Source: Plasmopara viticola (taxonomy: Eukaryota; Oomycota; Peronosporomycetes; Peronosporales; Peronosporaceae). From it: a DNA stretch of 64,000 bases. Under the pieces are notes generated by a model. It ran no database searches and had not been told where the DNA came from. It was given only the letters and a program-made list of their open reading frames with translations. Below are positions 36,262 to 48,946 of the stretch, piece by piece. A program made the translations under genes and the position numbers. How positions within the stretch are numbered: the first letter of the stretch is position 1; the number at the start of each line of letters is the position of its first letter. The stretch covers positions 1-64,000 of the forward strand of contig MBPM02000128.1 in NCBI GenBank assembly GCA_001695595.3, read 5' to 3'.

Positions 36262-37365
36262 TGTGGCTCTATTGCGTCTGCGCACGTCTAGAATGATAGA
36301 AAGGACGTATCTAATGCCGAACATCATCTCAGTACTTCACGAGAGCGGATATAGGCTGTGATGTGGTTCTATTGCGTCTGCGCACGTCTAGAAAGATGGA
36401 AAAGATGTATCTATGTCCGTACATCATTTAGCACTTCACGAAATGGAATGTAAGCTTTCATGTGGCTCTATTGCGTCTGCGCACGTCTAGATTGATAGAA
36501 AGTACGTATCTATGTCCAACATGATCTTAGCTCTTCCCGAAAGCGAATATACCCTTTGATGTGGCTCTATTACGTCTGTGCACTTCTAGAATAAAAAAGG
36601 TCGTATCTATTGCCGTACATCATTTCAGCACTTCACAAAGGCGAAGATACGCTTTAATATGGCTCTATTGCGCCTGCGCACGTCTATATTGATAGAAAGT
36701 ACGTATCTATGTCCAACATGATCTTAGCTCTTCCCGAAAGCGAATATACCCTTTGATGTGGCTCTATTACGTCTGTGCACTTCTAGAATAAAAAAGGTCG
36801 TATCAATTGCCGTACATCATTTCAGCACTTCACAAAAGCGAAGATACGCTTTGATGTGGCTCTATTGCGTCTGCGCACGTCTAGAACAATAGAAAGGACG
36901 TGTCTACGTCTAACATCATCTCAGCACTTCACAAAAGCAAATAATCGCTATGTTGTGGCTCTATTGCATCTGCGCACGTCTAGAGAAATAGAAAGGATAT
37001 ATTTGTTGCCGTACATCAACTCAGCACTTCTCGAAAGCGAATATACGCTCTGATGTGGCTCTATTGCGTCTGCGCACGTTTAAAATGATAGAAACGACGT
37101 ATCTATTGCTGAACATCATCTCAGCACTACACGAAACCGAATATACGCTTTCATGTGGCTCTATTGCGTGTGCGCACGTCTAGAATGATAAAACGACGTA
37201 TCTATGTCCAACTTGATCTCAGCGCTTTACAAGAGCAAACATACGCTTAGTTCTGGCTCTTTTGCGTCTGCGCACGTCTAGAATAAAAAAAGGACGTATC
37301 TATTGCCGTACATCATCTCAGCAGTTCACAAAAGAGAATATACGCTTCATGTTGCTCTATTACGA
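36262..37365 (-). repeat. Reverse monomers with a ~197 bp dimer repeat
   Basis: The segment starting ATTGATAGAAAGTACGTATC at 36,491 repeats at 36,688 (197 bp, two monomers). It contains ATCTTAGCTCTTCCCGAAAG and AATATACCCTTTGATGTGG. From here the TTGATGTGGCT and TTCATGTGGCT subfamily takes over. Confidence 0.8.
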
Positions 37366-38155
37366 CTGCGCACGTCTAGAAAGATAAAAGGACGTATCCA
37401 TGTCCGTACATCATCTCACCACTTCACGAAAGCGAAAATACGCTTTCATGTGGCTCTATTGCGTCTGCGGACGTCTAGACTGATACGATGGACGTATCTA
37501 TGGCCGTAAATGACCTCAGCACTTCACAAGAGCAAAAATACGCTTTGTTGTGGCTCTATTGCGTATGCGCACGTCTGGAATAATAGAAAGGACGTACCTA
37601 AGGCCTTATATCATCTCAGCACTTAACAAAAGCGAATATACGCTTTGTTGTTGCTCTTTTGCTTTTGCGCACGTCTAGAAAAAAAAGGACATATCTACTG
37701 CCAAACATGGTCTCAGCACTTCACAAAAGCGAATAATCGCTATGTTGTGGCTCTATTGCATCTGCGCACATCTAGAGAGATAGAAAGGATATATTTGTTG
37801 CCGTCCATCAACTCAGCACTTCATGAGAGCGAATATACGCTTTGATGTGGCTCTATTGCGTCTGCGCACGTCTATATTGATAGAAGGGACGTATCTATTG
37901 CCGAACGTCATCTCAGCTATATACCAAAGCGAATATACGCTTTAATATGGCTCTATTGCGCCTGCGCACGTCTAGAATGATAGAAAGTACGTATCTATGT
38001 CCAACATGATCTTAACACTTCCCGAAAGCGAATATACGCTTTCATGTGGCTCAATTGCGTCTGCGCACGTCTAGAATGATAGAAAGGACGAATCAATGTC
38101 CAACATGATCTCAGCGCTTCACAAGAGCGAGTATATGCTTTGATGTATCTTGCGG
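37366..38155 (-). repeat. 790 bp higher-order repeat, copy 1
   Basis: CTGCGCACGTCTAGAAAGAT at 37,366 recurs at 38,156 (eight monomers). Tags in order are ACTGATACGATGGACG, GACGTACCTAAGGCC, CTTTTGCTTTTGCGC and TCTATATTGATAGAAGGGAC. Confidence 0.85.
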
Positions 38156-38830
38156 CTGCGCACGTCTAGAAAGATAAAAGGACGTATCCATGTCCGTACA
38201 TCATCTCACCACTTCACGAAAGCGAAAATACGCTTTCATTTGGCTCTATTGCGTCTGCGGACGTCTAGACTGATACGATGGACGTATCTATGGCCGTAAA
38301 TGACCTTAGCACTTCACAAGAGCAAAAATACGCTTTGTTGTGGCTCTATTGCGTATGCGCACGTCTGAAATAATAGAAAGGACGTACCTAAGGCCTTACA
38401 TCATCTCAGCACTTAACAAAAGCGAATATACGCTTTGTTGTTGCTCTTTTGCTTTTGCGCACGTCTAGAAAAAAAAGGACATATCTACTGCCAAACATGG
38501 TCTCAGCACTTCACAAAAGCGAATAATCGCTATGTTGTGGCTCTATTGCATCTGCGCACGTCTAGAGAAATAGAAAGGATATATTTGTTGCCGTACATCA
38601 ACTCAGCACTTCACGAGAGCGAATATACGCTTTGATGTGGCTCTATTGCGTCTGCGCACGTCTATATTGATAGAAGGGACGTATCTATTGCTGAACATCA
38701 TCTCAGCACTATACGAAAGCGAATATACGCTTTAATGTGGCTGTATTGCCTCTGCGCACGTCTAGAATGATAGAAAGTACGTATCTATGTCCAACATGAT
38801 CTTAACACTTCCCGAAAGCGAATATACCCT
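38156..38830 (-). repeat. 790 bp higher-order repeat, partial copy 2
   Basis: This follows copy 1 for about 675 bp, then diverges near CCCGAAAGCGAATATACCC. A third fragment near 39,060-39,140 carries the same AAGATAAAAGGACGTATCC tag and then loses about 15 bp (TGTGGCTCCGTCTAGAG). Confidence 0.82.
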
Positions 38831-40613
38831 TTGATGTGGCTCTATATCGTCTGTGCTCTTTTAAAACGAATAAAAGGACGTATCTATTGCCGTGCATTAA
38901 CTCAGTACTTCACAAAAGAGAATATACGCTTCATGTTGCTCTATTACGACTGTGCACGTCTTGAATGATAGAAAGGACGTATCTATGTCCGTACATCATC
39001 TCAGCACTTCACAAAAGCGAAAAATCGCTTTCATGTGGCTCTATTGCATCTGCGCACGTCTAGAAAGATAAAAGGACGTATCCATGTCCGTACATCATCT
39101 CACCACTTCACGAAAGCGAAAATACGCTTTCATGTGGCTCCGTCTAGAGAGATAGTAAGGATTTATTTGTGGCCGTATATCAACTTAGCACTTCACGAAA
39201 GCGAATATACGCTTTTATGTGGCTCTATTACGTCTGCGCAAGTCTAGAATAAAAAAAGGACGTCCCTATTGCCGTACATCATCTCAGCACTTCACAAAAG
39301 AGAATATAAGCTTGATGTTGCTCTATTACGACTGCGCACGTCTTGAATGATAGAAAGGACGTATCTATTGCCGAACATCATCTCAGCACTTGACGAAAGC
39401 GAATATACGCTTTCATGTGGCTCTATTGCGTCTGCGCATGTCTAGAATGATAGAAAGGATGTATCTATGTCCTACTTGATCTCAGCGCTTCACAAGAGCT
39501 AACATACGATTAGTTGTGGCTTCATTGCATCTGCGCACATCTAGAGAGATAGAAAGGTTGTATTTGTTGCCGTACATCAACTCAGCACTCTATGAGAGCG
39601 AATATACGCTTTGATGTGGCTCTATTGCGTCTGCGCACGTCTATATTGATAGAAGGCACGTTTCTATTGCCGAACATCATCTCAGCTATATACCAAAGCG
39701 AATGTACGCTTTAATGTGGCTCTATTGCGCCTGCGCACGTCTAGAATGACAGAAAGTACGTGTCTATGTCCAACATGATCTTAACACTTCCCGAAAGCGA
39801 ATATACCCTTTGATGTGGCTCTATTACGTCTTTGCACTTTTAGAATGAAAAAAAGGACGTATCTATTGCCGTACATCATCTCAGCACTTCAAAAAAGAGA
39901 ATATACGCTTCATGTTGCTCTATTACGATTGCGCACGTCTTGAATGATTGAAAGTACGTATCTATGTCCAACATGATCTCAGCGCTTCACAAGAGCGAGT
40001 ATATGCTTTGATGTGGCTCGATTGCGGCTGCGCACGTCTAGAAGGATAGAAAGGACGTATCGATGTCCGTACATCATCCCACCACTTCACGAAAGCGAAT
40101 ATACGCTTTGATGTGGCTCTAATGCGTCTGCGCACGTCTAGAATATTAAAAGGACGTATCTATGTCTAACATGATCTCAGCATTTCACAAGAGCGAATAT
40201 ATGCTTTGATGTGGCTCTATTGTTTCTGCGCACGTCTAGAAAGATCGAAAGGACATAAGTTCTGTCGTACATCTTCTCAGCACTTCACGAAAGCAAATAT
40301 ACGCTTTGATGTGGCTCTATTGTGGCTACGCACGTCTAGAAAGAAAGAAATGACATATCCATTGCCGTACACCAACTCAGCACTTCACGAAAGCGAATAT
40401 ACTCTTTGATGCGGCTCTATTGCGTCTGCGCACGTCTAGAATACTAGAAAAGACATATCTATGTCCGTACATCATCTCAGCACTTCACGAAAGCGAATAT
40501 ACGCTTTCATTTTTCTCTATTGCGACTGCTTACGTCTAGAGTGATAGAAAGGACGTATCTATGTCCAATATGATCTAAGCGCTTCACAAGAACAAACATA
40601 CGCTTAGTTATGG
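38831..40613 (-). repeat. Reverse monomers, mixed order
   Basis: About 18 monomers of the TTGATGTGGCT, TTCATGTGGCT and CATGTTGCT subfamilies. Partial recurrences of the 790 bp unit tags occur (TATATTGATAGAAGGCACG near 39,640), but no complete copy. Confidence 0.75.
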
Positions 40614-41409
40614 CTCTCTTGCGTCTGCGCACGTCTAAAATGAAAAAAAGAACGTATCTTATGCCAAACATCATCTCAGCACTTCACACGAACATATATA
40701 GGATTTCATGTGGTTTTATTGCGTCTGCGCACGTCTAGAATGAAAAAAAGACGTATCTTTTGCCGAATATGATCTCACCACTTCACAAGAGCGAATATAC
40801 GCTTAGTTGTGACTCGATCGCGTCTGCTCACGTCTAAAGTAATAGAAAGGACGTACCTATTGCCTTACATCAACTCAGCACTTCAAAAAAGAGAATATAC
40901 GCTTCATGTTGCTCTATTGCGACTGCGCACGTCTTGAATGATAGAAAGGACGTATCTATGTCCAACATGATCTCAGCACTTCACAAAAGCGAATATACGC
41001 TTTCATGTGGCTCCATTGCATCTGCGCACGTCTAGAAAGATAGAAAGGATATATTTGTTGCCGTACATCAACTCAGCACTTCACGAAAGTGAATATACGC
41101 TTTGATGTGGCTCTAATGCGTCTGCGCACGTCTAGATTATCAGAAAGAACGTATCTATGTCTAACATGATCTCAGCACTTCACAAGAGCGAATATACGCT
41201 TTTATGTGGCTCTATTGTTTCTGCGCACGTCTAGAAAGATAGAAAGGACATATCTTTTGTCGTACATCTTCTCAGCAGTTCACGAAAGCCAATATACGCT
41301 TTGATGTGGCTTTATTACGTCTGTTTACGTCTAGAACGATAGAAAAGGCGTTTCTATTGCCGTACATCAACTCAGCACTTCACAAAAGCGAATATGCGCT
41401 TTCATGTTG
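40614..41409 (-). repeat. 796 bp higher-order repeat, copy 1
   Basis: GCGTCTGCGCACGTCTAAAA at 40,621 recurs at 41,417 (eight monomers). Tags are CACACGAACATATATAGG, GACTCGATCGCGTCTGC and GATTATCAGAAAGAACG. Confidence 0.87.
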
Positions 41410-42205
41410 CTCTCTTGCGTCTGCGCACGTCTAAAATGAAAAAAAGAACGTATCTTATGCCAAACATCATCTCAGCACTTCACACGAACATATATAGGAT
41501 TTCATGTGGTTTTATTGCGTCTGCGCACGTCTAGAATGAAAAAAAGACGTATCTTTTGCCGAATATGATCTCACCACTTCACAAGAGCGAATATACGCTT
41601 AGTTGTGACTCGATCGCGTCTGCTCACGTCTAAAGTAATAGAAAGGACGTACCTATTGCCTTACATCAACTCAGCACTTCAAAAAAGAGAATATACGCTT
41701 CATGTTGCTCTATTGCGACTGCGCACGTCTTGAATGATAGAAAGGACGTATCTATTGCCGAACATCATCTCAGCACTTCACAAAAGCGAATATACGCTTT
41801 CATGTGGCTCCATTGCATCTGCGCACGTCTAGAAAGATAGAAAGGATATATTTGTTGCCGTACATCAACTCAGCACTTCACGAAAGTGAATATACGCTTT
41901 GATGTGGCTCTAATGCGTCTGCGCACGTCTAGATTATCAGAAAGAACGTATCTATGTCTAATATGATCTCAGCACTTCACAAGAGCGAATATACGCTTTT
42001 ATGTGGCTCTATTGTTTCTGCGCACGTCTAGAAAGATAGAAAGGACATATCTTTTGTCGTACATCTTCTCAGCAGTTCACGAAAGCCAATATACGCTTTG
42101 ATGTGGCTTTATTACGTCTGTTTACGTCTAGAACGATAGAAAAGGCGTTTCTATTGCCGTACATCAACTCAGCACTTCACAAAAGCGAATATGCGCTTTC
42201 ATGTT
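41410..42205 (-). repeat. 796 bp higher-order repeat, copy 2
   Basis: Near-identical to copy 1 throughout. It ends where CTCTCTTGCGTC of copy 1 corresponds to CTCTATTGCGTC here. Confidence 0.87.
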
Positions 42206-43699
42206 GCTCTATTGCGTCTGCGCACGTCTAGAATGATAGAAAGGACGTATCTATGTCCAACATGATCTCAGCGCTTCACAAGAACAAACATACGATTAAT
42301 TTCGGCTATTTGCGTCTGCGCACGTCTAGAATGAAAGAAAGGACGTATCTTATGCCGAACATCATCTCAGGACTTCACACGAACGAATATAGGCTTTGAT
42401 GTGGTTTTTTGCGTCTGCGCACGTCTAGAATGAAAAAAAAAGACGTATCTACTGCCGAACATGATCTCAGCACTTCACAAGAGCGAATGTAAGCTTTGAT
42501 GATGCTCTATTGTTTCTGCGCACTTCTAAAAAGATAGAAAGGAAATATCTTTTGTCGTACATCATCTCAGCACTTCACGAAAGCGAATATACGCTTTCAT
42601 GTGGCTCTATTGCGTCTACGGACGTCTAGAGTGATGGGATGGACGTTTCTATGGCAATAAATGACCTTAGAACTTCACAAGAGCGAAAATACGCTTTGTT
42701 GTGGCTCTATTGCGTATGCGCACGTCTAGAAAAATAGAAAGGACGTACCTTAGGCCGTACATCATCTCAGCACTTAACAAAAGCGAATATACGCTTTGTT
42801 GTTGCTCTTTTGCTTCTGCGAACGTCTAGAGAGATAGAAAGGATATAATTGTTGCCGTACATCAACTCAGCACTTCACGAAAGCGAATATACGCTTTGAT
42901 GCAGATTTTTTGCGTCTGTGCACGTCTTGAATGATAGAAAGGACGTTTCTATTGCCGTACATCATCTCAGCACTTCACGAAAGCGAAAATACGCTTTGAT
43001 GCGGCTCTAGTACGTCTTTGCACGTCTAGAACGAATGAAAGGACATATCTATTGCCGTACATCAACTCAGCACTTCACGTAAGCGAATATATGCTTCATG
43101 TTGCTCTATTGCGACTGCGCACGTTTTGAATGATAGAAAGGACGTATCTATGTCCAACTTGATCTCAGTGCTTCACAAGAGCAAACATACGCTTAGTTGT
43201 GGCTCATTTGCGTCTGCGTACGTCTAGAAAGATAGAAAGGACATATCTATTGCCGAACATCATCTCAGCACTCCACAAAAGCGAACATACGCTTTGATGT
43301 GGCTCTATTGCGTCTGCGCACGTCTTGAATGATAGAAAGGACGTCTATATGTCCAACATGAGCTCAGAGCTTCACAAGAGCAAACATACGCTTAGTTGTG
43401 GCTCTATTGCATCTGCGCACGTCTAGAGAAATAGAAAAGATATATTTGTTGCCGTGCATCAACTCAGTACTTCACGAGAGCAAGTATACGCTTTGATGTG
43501 GCTCTTTTGCGTCTGCGCACGTCTATATTGATAGAAACGACGTATCTATTGCCGAACATCATCTCAGCACTATACGAAAATGAATATATGCTTTAATGTG
43601 GCTCTATTCCGCCTGCGCACGTCAAGAATGATAGAAAGGACGTATCTATGTCCAACATGATCTTAACACTTCCTGAAAGCGGATATACCCTTTGATGTG
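42206..43699 (-). repeat. Reverse monomers, mixed order
   Basis: About 15 monomers of right-arm subfamilies, with scattered matches to the 790 bp and 796 bp units (GACGTACCTTAGGCCG near 42,743). No clear HOR spacing. Confidence 0.75.
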
Positions 43700-45640
43700 G
43701 CTCTATTACGTCTGTGCACTTGAAGACTAAAAAAAGGACGTACCTTTTGCAGTACATCATCTCAGCACTTCACAAAAGCTAATATACGCTTTGTTGATGC
43801 TCTTTTGCTTCTGCGCACGTCTAGAATGAAAAGAAGGACATATCTACTGCCAAACATGATCTCAATACTTCACAAAAGAGAACATACGCTTAGTTGTTGC
43901 TCTATTGCGTCTGCGCACGTCTAGACTGATACGATAGACGTATGTAATACCGAATATCATCTCAGCACTTCACGAGAGCGGATATAGGCTTTGATGTGGT
44001 TCTTTTGCGTCTGCGCACGTCTAGAAAGATGGAAAAGATGTATCTTTGTCCGTACATCATCTTAGCACTTCATAAAGGCTAATATACGCTTAGTTGTGGC
44101 TCTATTGCATCTGCGCACGTCTAGGGAGATAGAAAGAATATATTTGATGCCGTACATCAACTCAGCACTTCCCGAAAGCGAATATACCCTTTGATGTGGC
44201 TCTATTACGTCTGTGCACTTCAAGACTAAAAAAAAGGACGTACCTTTTGCCGTACATCATCTCAGCACTACCCAAAAGCTAATATACGCTTTGTTGATGC
44301 TCTTTTGCTTCTGCGCACGTCTAGAATGAAAAGAAGGACATATCTACTGCCAAAAATGATCTCAATACTTCACAAAAGAGAACATACGCTTAGTTGTGGC
44401 TCTATTGCGTCTGCGCACGTCTAGATTGATAGAAATGACGTATGTAATACCGAACATCATCTCAGCACTTCACGAGAGCGGATATAGGCTTTGATGTGGT
44501 TCTTTTGCGTCGGCGCAGGTCTAGAAAGATGGAAAAGATGTATCTTTGTCCGTACATCATTTAGCACTTCATAAAAGCTAATATACGCTTAGTTGTGGCT
44601 CTATTGCATCTGCGCACGTCTAGAGAGATGAAAAATTTATATTTGATGCCGTTTATCAACTCAGCACTTCACGAAAGTGAATATACGCTTTGATGTGGCT
44701 CTATTGCGTCTGCGCACGTCTAGAATGATAGAAAGGACGTATCTATGTCCAACATGATCTCAGCACTTCACGAAACCGAACATACGCTTTGATGTGGCTC
44801 TATTCGGTCTGCGCACATCTGGAATGATAGAAAGTACAAATCTATGTCCAACATGATCTCAGCACTTCCCGAAAGCGAATATACCCTTTGGCGTGGCTCT
44901 ATTACGTCTGTGCACTTCTAGACTAAAAAAAAGGACGTACCTTTTGCCGTACATCATCTCAGCACTTTACAAAAGCGAATATACGCTTTGTTGATGCTCT
45001 TTTGCTCCTGCGCACGTCTTGAATGAAAAGAAGGACATATCTACTGCCAAACATGATCTCAATACTTCACAAAAGAGAATATACGCTTAGTTGTGGCTCT
45101 ATTGCGTCTGCGCACGTCTAGACTGATACGATAGACGTATGTAATACCGAATATCATCTCAGCACTTCACGAGAGCGGATATTGGCTTTGATGTGGTTCT
45201 TTTGCGTCTGCGCACGTCTAGAAAGATGGAAAAGATGTATCTTTGTCAGTACATCATTTAGAACTTCATAAAAGCTAATATACGCTTAGTTGTGGCTCTT
45301 TTGCATCTGCGCACGTCTAGGGAGATAGAAAGAATATATTTGATGCCGTACATCAACAAAGCACTTCCCGAAAGCGAATATACCCTTTGATGTGGCTCTA
45401 TTACGTCTGTGCACTTCTAGACTAAAAAAAAGGACGTACCTTTTGCCCTACATCATCTCAGCACTTCACAAAAGCGAATATACGCTTTGTTGATGCTCTT
45501 TTGCTTCTGCGCACGTCTAGAATGACAAGAAGGACACATCTACTGCCAAACATGATCTCAATACGTCACAAAAGAGAATATACGCTTAGTTGTGGCTCTA
45601 TTGCGTCTGCGCATGTCTAGAATGATAGAAAGGACGTATC
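43700..45640 (-). repeat. 500/700 bp higher-order repeat series, four copies
   Basis: The tag GATGCTCTTTTGCT occurs at 43,796, 44,296, 44,993 and 45,492, giving spacings of 500, 697 and 499 bp. Each copy has AAGAAGGACATATCTACTGC (or a one-base variant) and ATGATCTCAATAC downstream. The alternation of five- and seven-monomer units points to gain or loss of a dimer. Confidence 0.83.
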
Positions 45641-46009
45641 GATAGCCGTACATCATCTCACCACTGCGCAAGAGCGAATATATGTTTTGATGTGGCTCTA
45701 TTGCATCTGCGCACGTCTAGAGAGATAGAAAGAATATATTTGATGCCGTACATCATCTCAGAACTTCACGAAAGCGAATATACGCTGTGATGTGGCTCGA
45801 TTACGTCTGTTTACGTCTAGAACGATAGAAAAGGCGTCTCTATTGCCGTACATCATCTCAGCACTTCACAGAAGCAAATATACACTTCAAGTATCTCTAT
45901 TGCATTTGCGCACGTCTGGAATGATAGAAAGGACGTATCTATGTCCAACATGATCTCAGGACTTCACGAAAGCGAATATCTGCTTTGATGTGGCTATTAC
46001 GTCTGCGCA
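45641..46009 (-). repeat. Reverse monomers before the five-copy family
   Basis: About four monomers, including one with AAGTATCTCTATTGCATTTG. The same variant precedes core copies near 47,740, 51,985, 52,680 and 54,830. Confidence 0.75.
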
Positions 46010-47097
46010 GGTCTAGAATGAAAAAAAGACATATCTACTTCCAAACATGATCTCAGCACTTCACATAAGCGAACATACGCTTAGTTTTGGCTCTATTGCG
46101 TCTGCGCACGTCTAGAGAGAGAAAAAGGACGTATCTCTGTCCGTACATCATCTCAGCACTTCACAAGAGAAAATATACGCTTAGTTTTGACTCTATTGCG
46201 TCTACGCACGTCCGGAATGATAGAATGGACGTTTCTATTGCCGTTCATCATCTGAGCACATGAAAACAGCGAATATACGCGAAGTTGTGGCTCAATTTCG
46301 TCTGCGCACCTCAAAAATGATAGAAAGGAAGTATCTTTTGCCGCACATCATCTCAGCACTTCACGAAAACGGATATACGCTTCATGTTGCCCTATTGCGA
46401 CTGCGCACGTCCAGAAAGATAGAATGGACATATCTATTGCCGAACATAATCTCAGCACTTCACGAAAGCGAATATACGCTTTCATGTTGCTCTATTGCGT
46501 CTGCGTACGTCTAGAATGATAGAAAGGACGTATCGATAGCCGTACATCATCTCAGCACTGCACAAGAGCGAATATATGTTTTGATGTTTCTCTATTGCGT
46601 ATACGCACGTCTAGAGATATAGAAAGGAAATATCTATTGCCGTACATCATCTCAGCACTTCACGAAAGCGAATATACGCTGTGATGTGGCTCTATTACAT
46701 TTGTGCACGTCTAGAACGATAGAAAGGACATATCTGTTTCCGTACATTATTTCAGCACTTCACAAAAGCGAATTTACGCTTCATGTTGCTCTTTTGCGAC
46801 TGCGTACGTCTTAAATAATAGCAATTACGTATCTGTGTCCAACATGATCTCAGCACTTCACGAAAGCGGTTATCCGCTTTGATGTGGCTCTATTACGTCT
46901 GTGCACGTCTAGAATGAAAAAATGGACGTATCTATTGCCGTACATCATCTCAGCACTTCACGAAAGCGAATATACGCTTTCATGTGGCTCTGTTGCGTCT
47001 GCGTACGTCTAGAATGATAGAAAGGAGGTATCGATAGCCGTACATCATCTCAGCACTGCACAAGAGCGAATATATGTTTTGATGTGGCTTTATTGCC
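46010..47097 (-). repeat. Five-copy family core, copy 1
   Basis: About 1.09 kb with the ordered tags CTACTTCCAAACATGATC, GAGAGAGAAAAAGGACG, GAGCACATGAAAACAGCG, TTTCGTCTGCGCACCTC and GATAGCCGTACATCATC. It ends in the half-deleted monomer at 47,091 (GGCTTTATTGCCGTAC). The five cores start near 46,010, 47,860, 51,055, 52,800 and 54,950. Confidence 0.83.
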
Positions 47098-47859
47098 GTA
47101 CATCATCTCAGCACTTGACGAAAGCGAATATACGCTGTGATGTGGCTCTATTACATCTGTGCACTTCTTGTACGATAGAAAGGACATATCTATTTCCGTA
47201 CATTATTTCAGCACATCACAAAAGCGAATTTACGCTTCATGTTGCTCTTTTGCGACTGCGCACCTCAAAAATGATAGAAAGGACGTATCTGTTTCCAACA
47301 TGATCTCAGCACTTCGCGAAAGCGATTATCCGCTTTGATGTGGCTCTATTACGTTTGTGCACGTCTAGAATGAAAAAATGGACGTATCTATTGCCGTACA
47401 TCATCTCAGCACTTCACAAAAGCTAATATACGCTTTCATGTTGCTCTATTGCGTCTGCGTACGTCTAGAATGATAGAAAGGACGTATCGATAGCCGTACA
47501 TCATCTCAGCACTGCACAAGAGCGAATATAAGTTTTGATGTGTATCTATTGCGTCTACGCACGTCTAGAGATATAGAAAGGAAATATCTATTGCCGTACA
47601 TCATCTCAGCACCTCACGAAAGCGAATATCCGCTTTGATGTGGCTCGATTACGTCTGTTTACGTCTAGAGCGATAGAAAAGGCGTTTCTATTGCCGTACA
47701 TCATCTCAGCACTTCACAAAAGCAAATATACGCTTCAAGTATCTCTATTGCATTTGCGCACGTCTTGAATGATAGAAAGGACGTATCTATGTCCAACATG
47801 ATCTCAGCACTTCACGAAAGCGAATATCTGCTTTGATGTGGCTATATTACGTCTGTGCA
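47098..47859 (-). repeat. Reverse monomers between core copies 1 and 2
   Basis: About eight monomers. Tags ATTTACGCTTCATGTTGC, GATTATCCGC and ATATAAGTTTTGATGTGTATC also occur between other core copies (for example about 56,160-56,490). Confidence 0.78.
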
Positions 47860-48946
47860 GGTCTTGAAAGAAAAAAGGACATATCTACTTCCAAACATGA
47901 TCTCAGCACTTCACATAAGCGAAAATACGCTTTGTTTTGGCTCTATTGCGTCTGCGCACGTCTAGAGAGAGAAAAAGGACGTATCTCTGTCCGTACATCA
48001 TCTCAGCACTTCACAAGAGGGAATATACGCTTAGTTTTGACTCTATTGCGTCTAGGCACGTCCGGAATGATAGAATGGACGTTTCTATTGCCGTTCATCA
48101 TCTGAGCACATGAAAACAGCGAATATACGCAAAGTTGTGGCTCAATTTCGTCTGCGCACCTCAAAAGTGATAGAAAGGAAGTATCTTTTGCCGCACATCA
48201 TCTCAGAACTTCACGAAAACGGATATACGCTTCATGTTGCCCTATTGCGACTGCGCACGTCCAGAAAGATAGAATGGACATATCTATTGCCGAACATAAT
48301 CTCAGCACTTCACGAAAGCGAACATACGCTTTCATGTTGCTCTATTGCGTCTGCGTACGTCTAGAATGATAGAAAGGACGTATCGATAGCCGTACATCAT
48401 CTCAGCACTGCACAAGAGCGAATATATGTTTTGATGTTTCTCTATTGCGTATACGCACGTCTAGAGATATAGAAAGGAAATAGCTGTTGCCGTACATCAT
48501 CTCAGCACTTCACGAAAGCGAATATACGCTGTGATGTGGCTCTATTACGTTTGTCCACGTCTAGAACGATAGAAAGGACATATCTATTTCCGTACATTAT
48601 TTCAGCACTTCACAAAAGCGAATCTACGCTTCATGTTGCTCTTTTGCGACTGCGTACGTCTTGAATGATAGCAATTACGTATCTGTGTGCAACATGATCT
48701 CAGCACTTCACGAAAGCGGTTATCCGCTTTGATGTGGCTCTATTACGTCTGTGCACGTCTAGAATGAAAAAATGGACGTATCTATTGCCGTACATCATCT
48801 CAGCACTTCACGAAAGCGAATATACGCTTTCATGTGGCTCTGTTGCGTCTGCGTACGTCTAGAATGATAGAAAGGAGGTATCGATAGCCGTACATCATCT
48901 CAGCACTGCACAAGAGCGAATATATGTTTTGATGTGGCTCTATTGC
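47860..48946 (-). repeat. Five-copy family core, copy 2
   Basis: The same tags as copy 1 at a spacing of 1,850 bp, ending in the CTATTGC deletion junction at 48,940-48,946. Confidence 0.83.
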
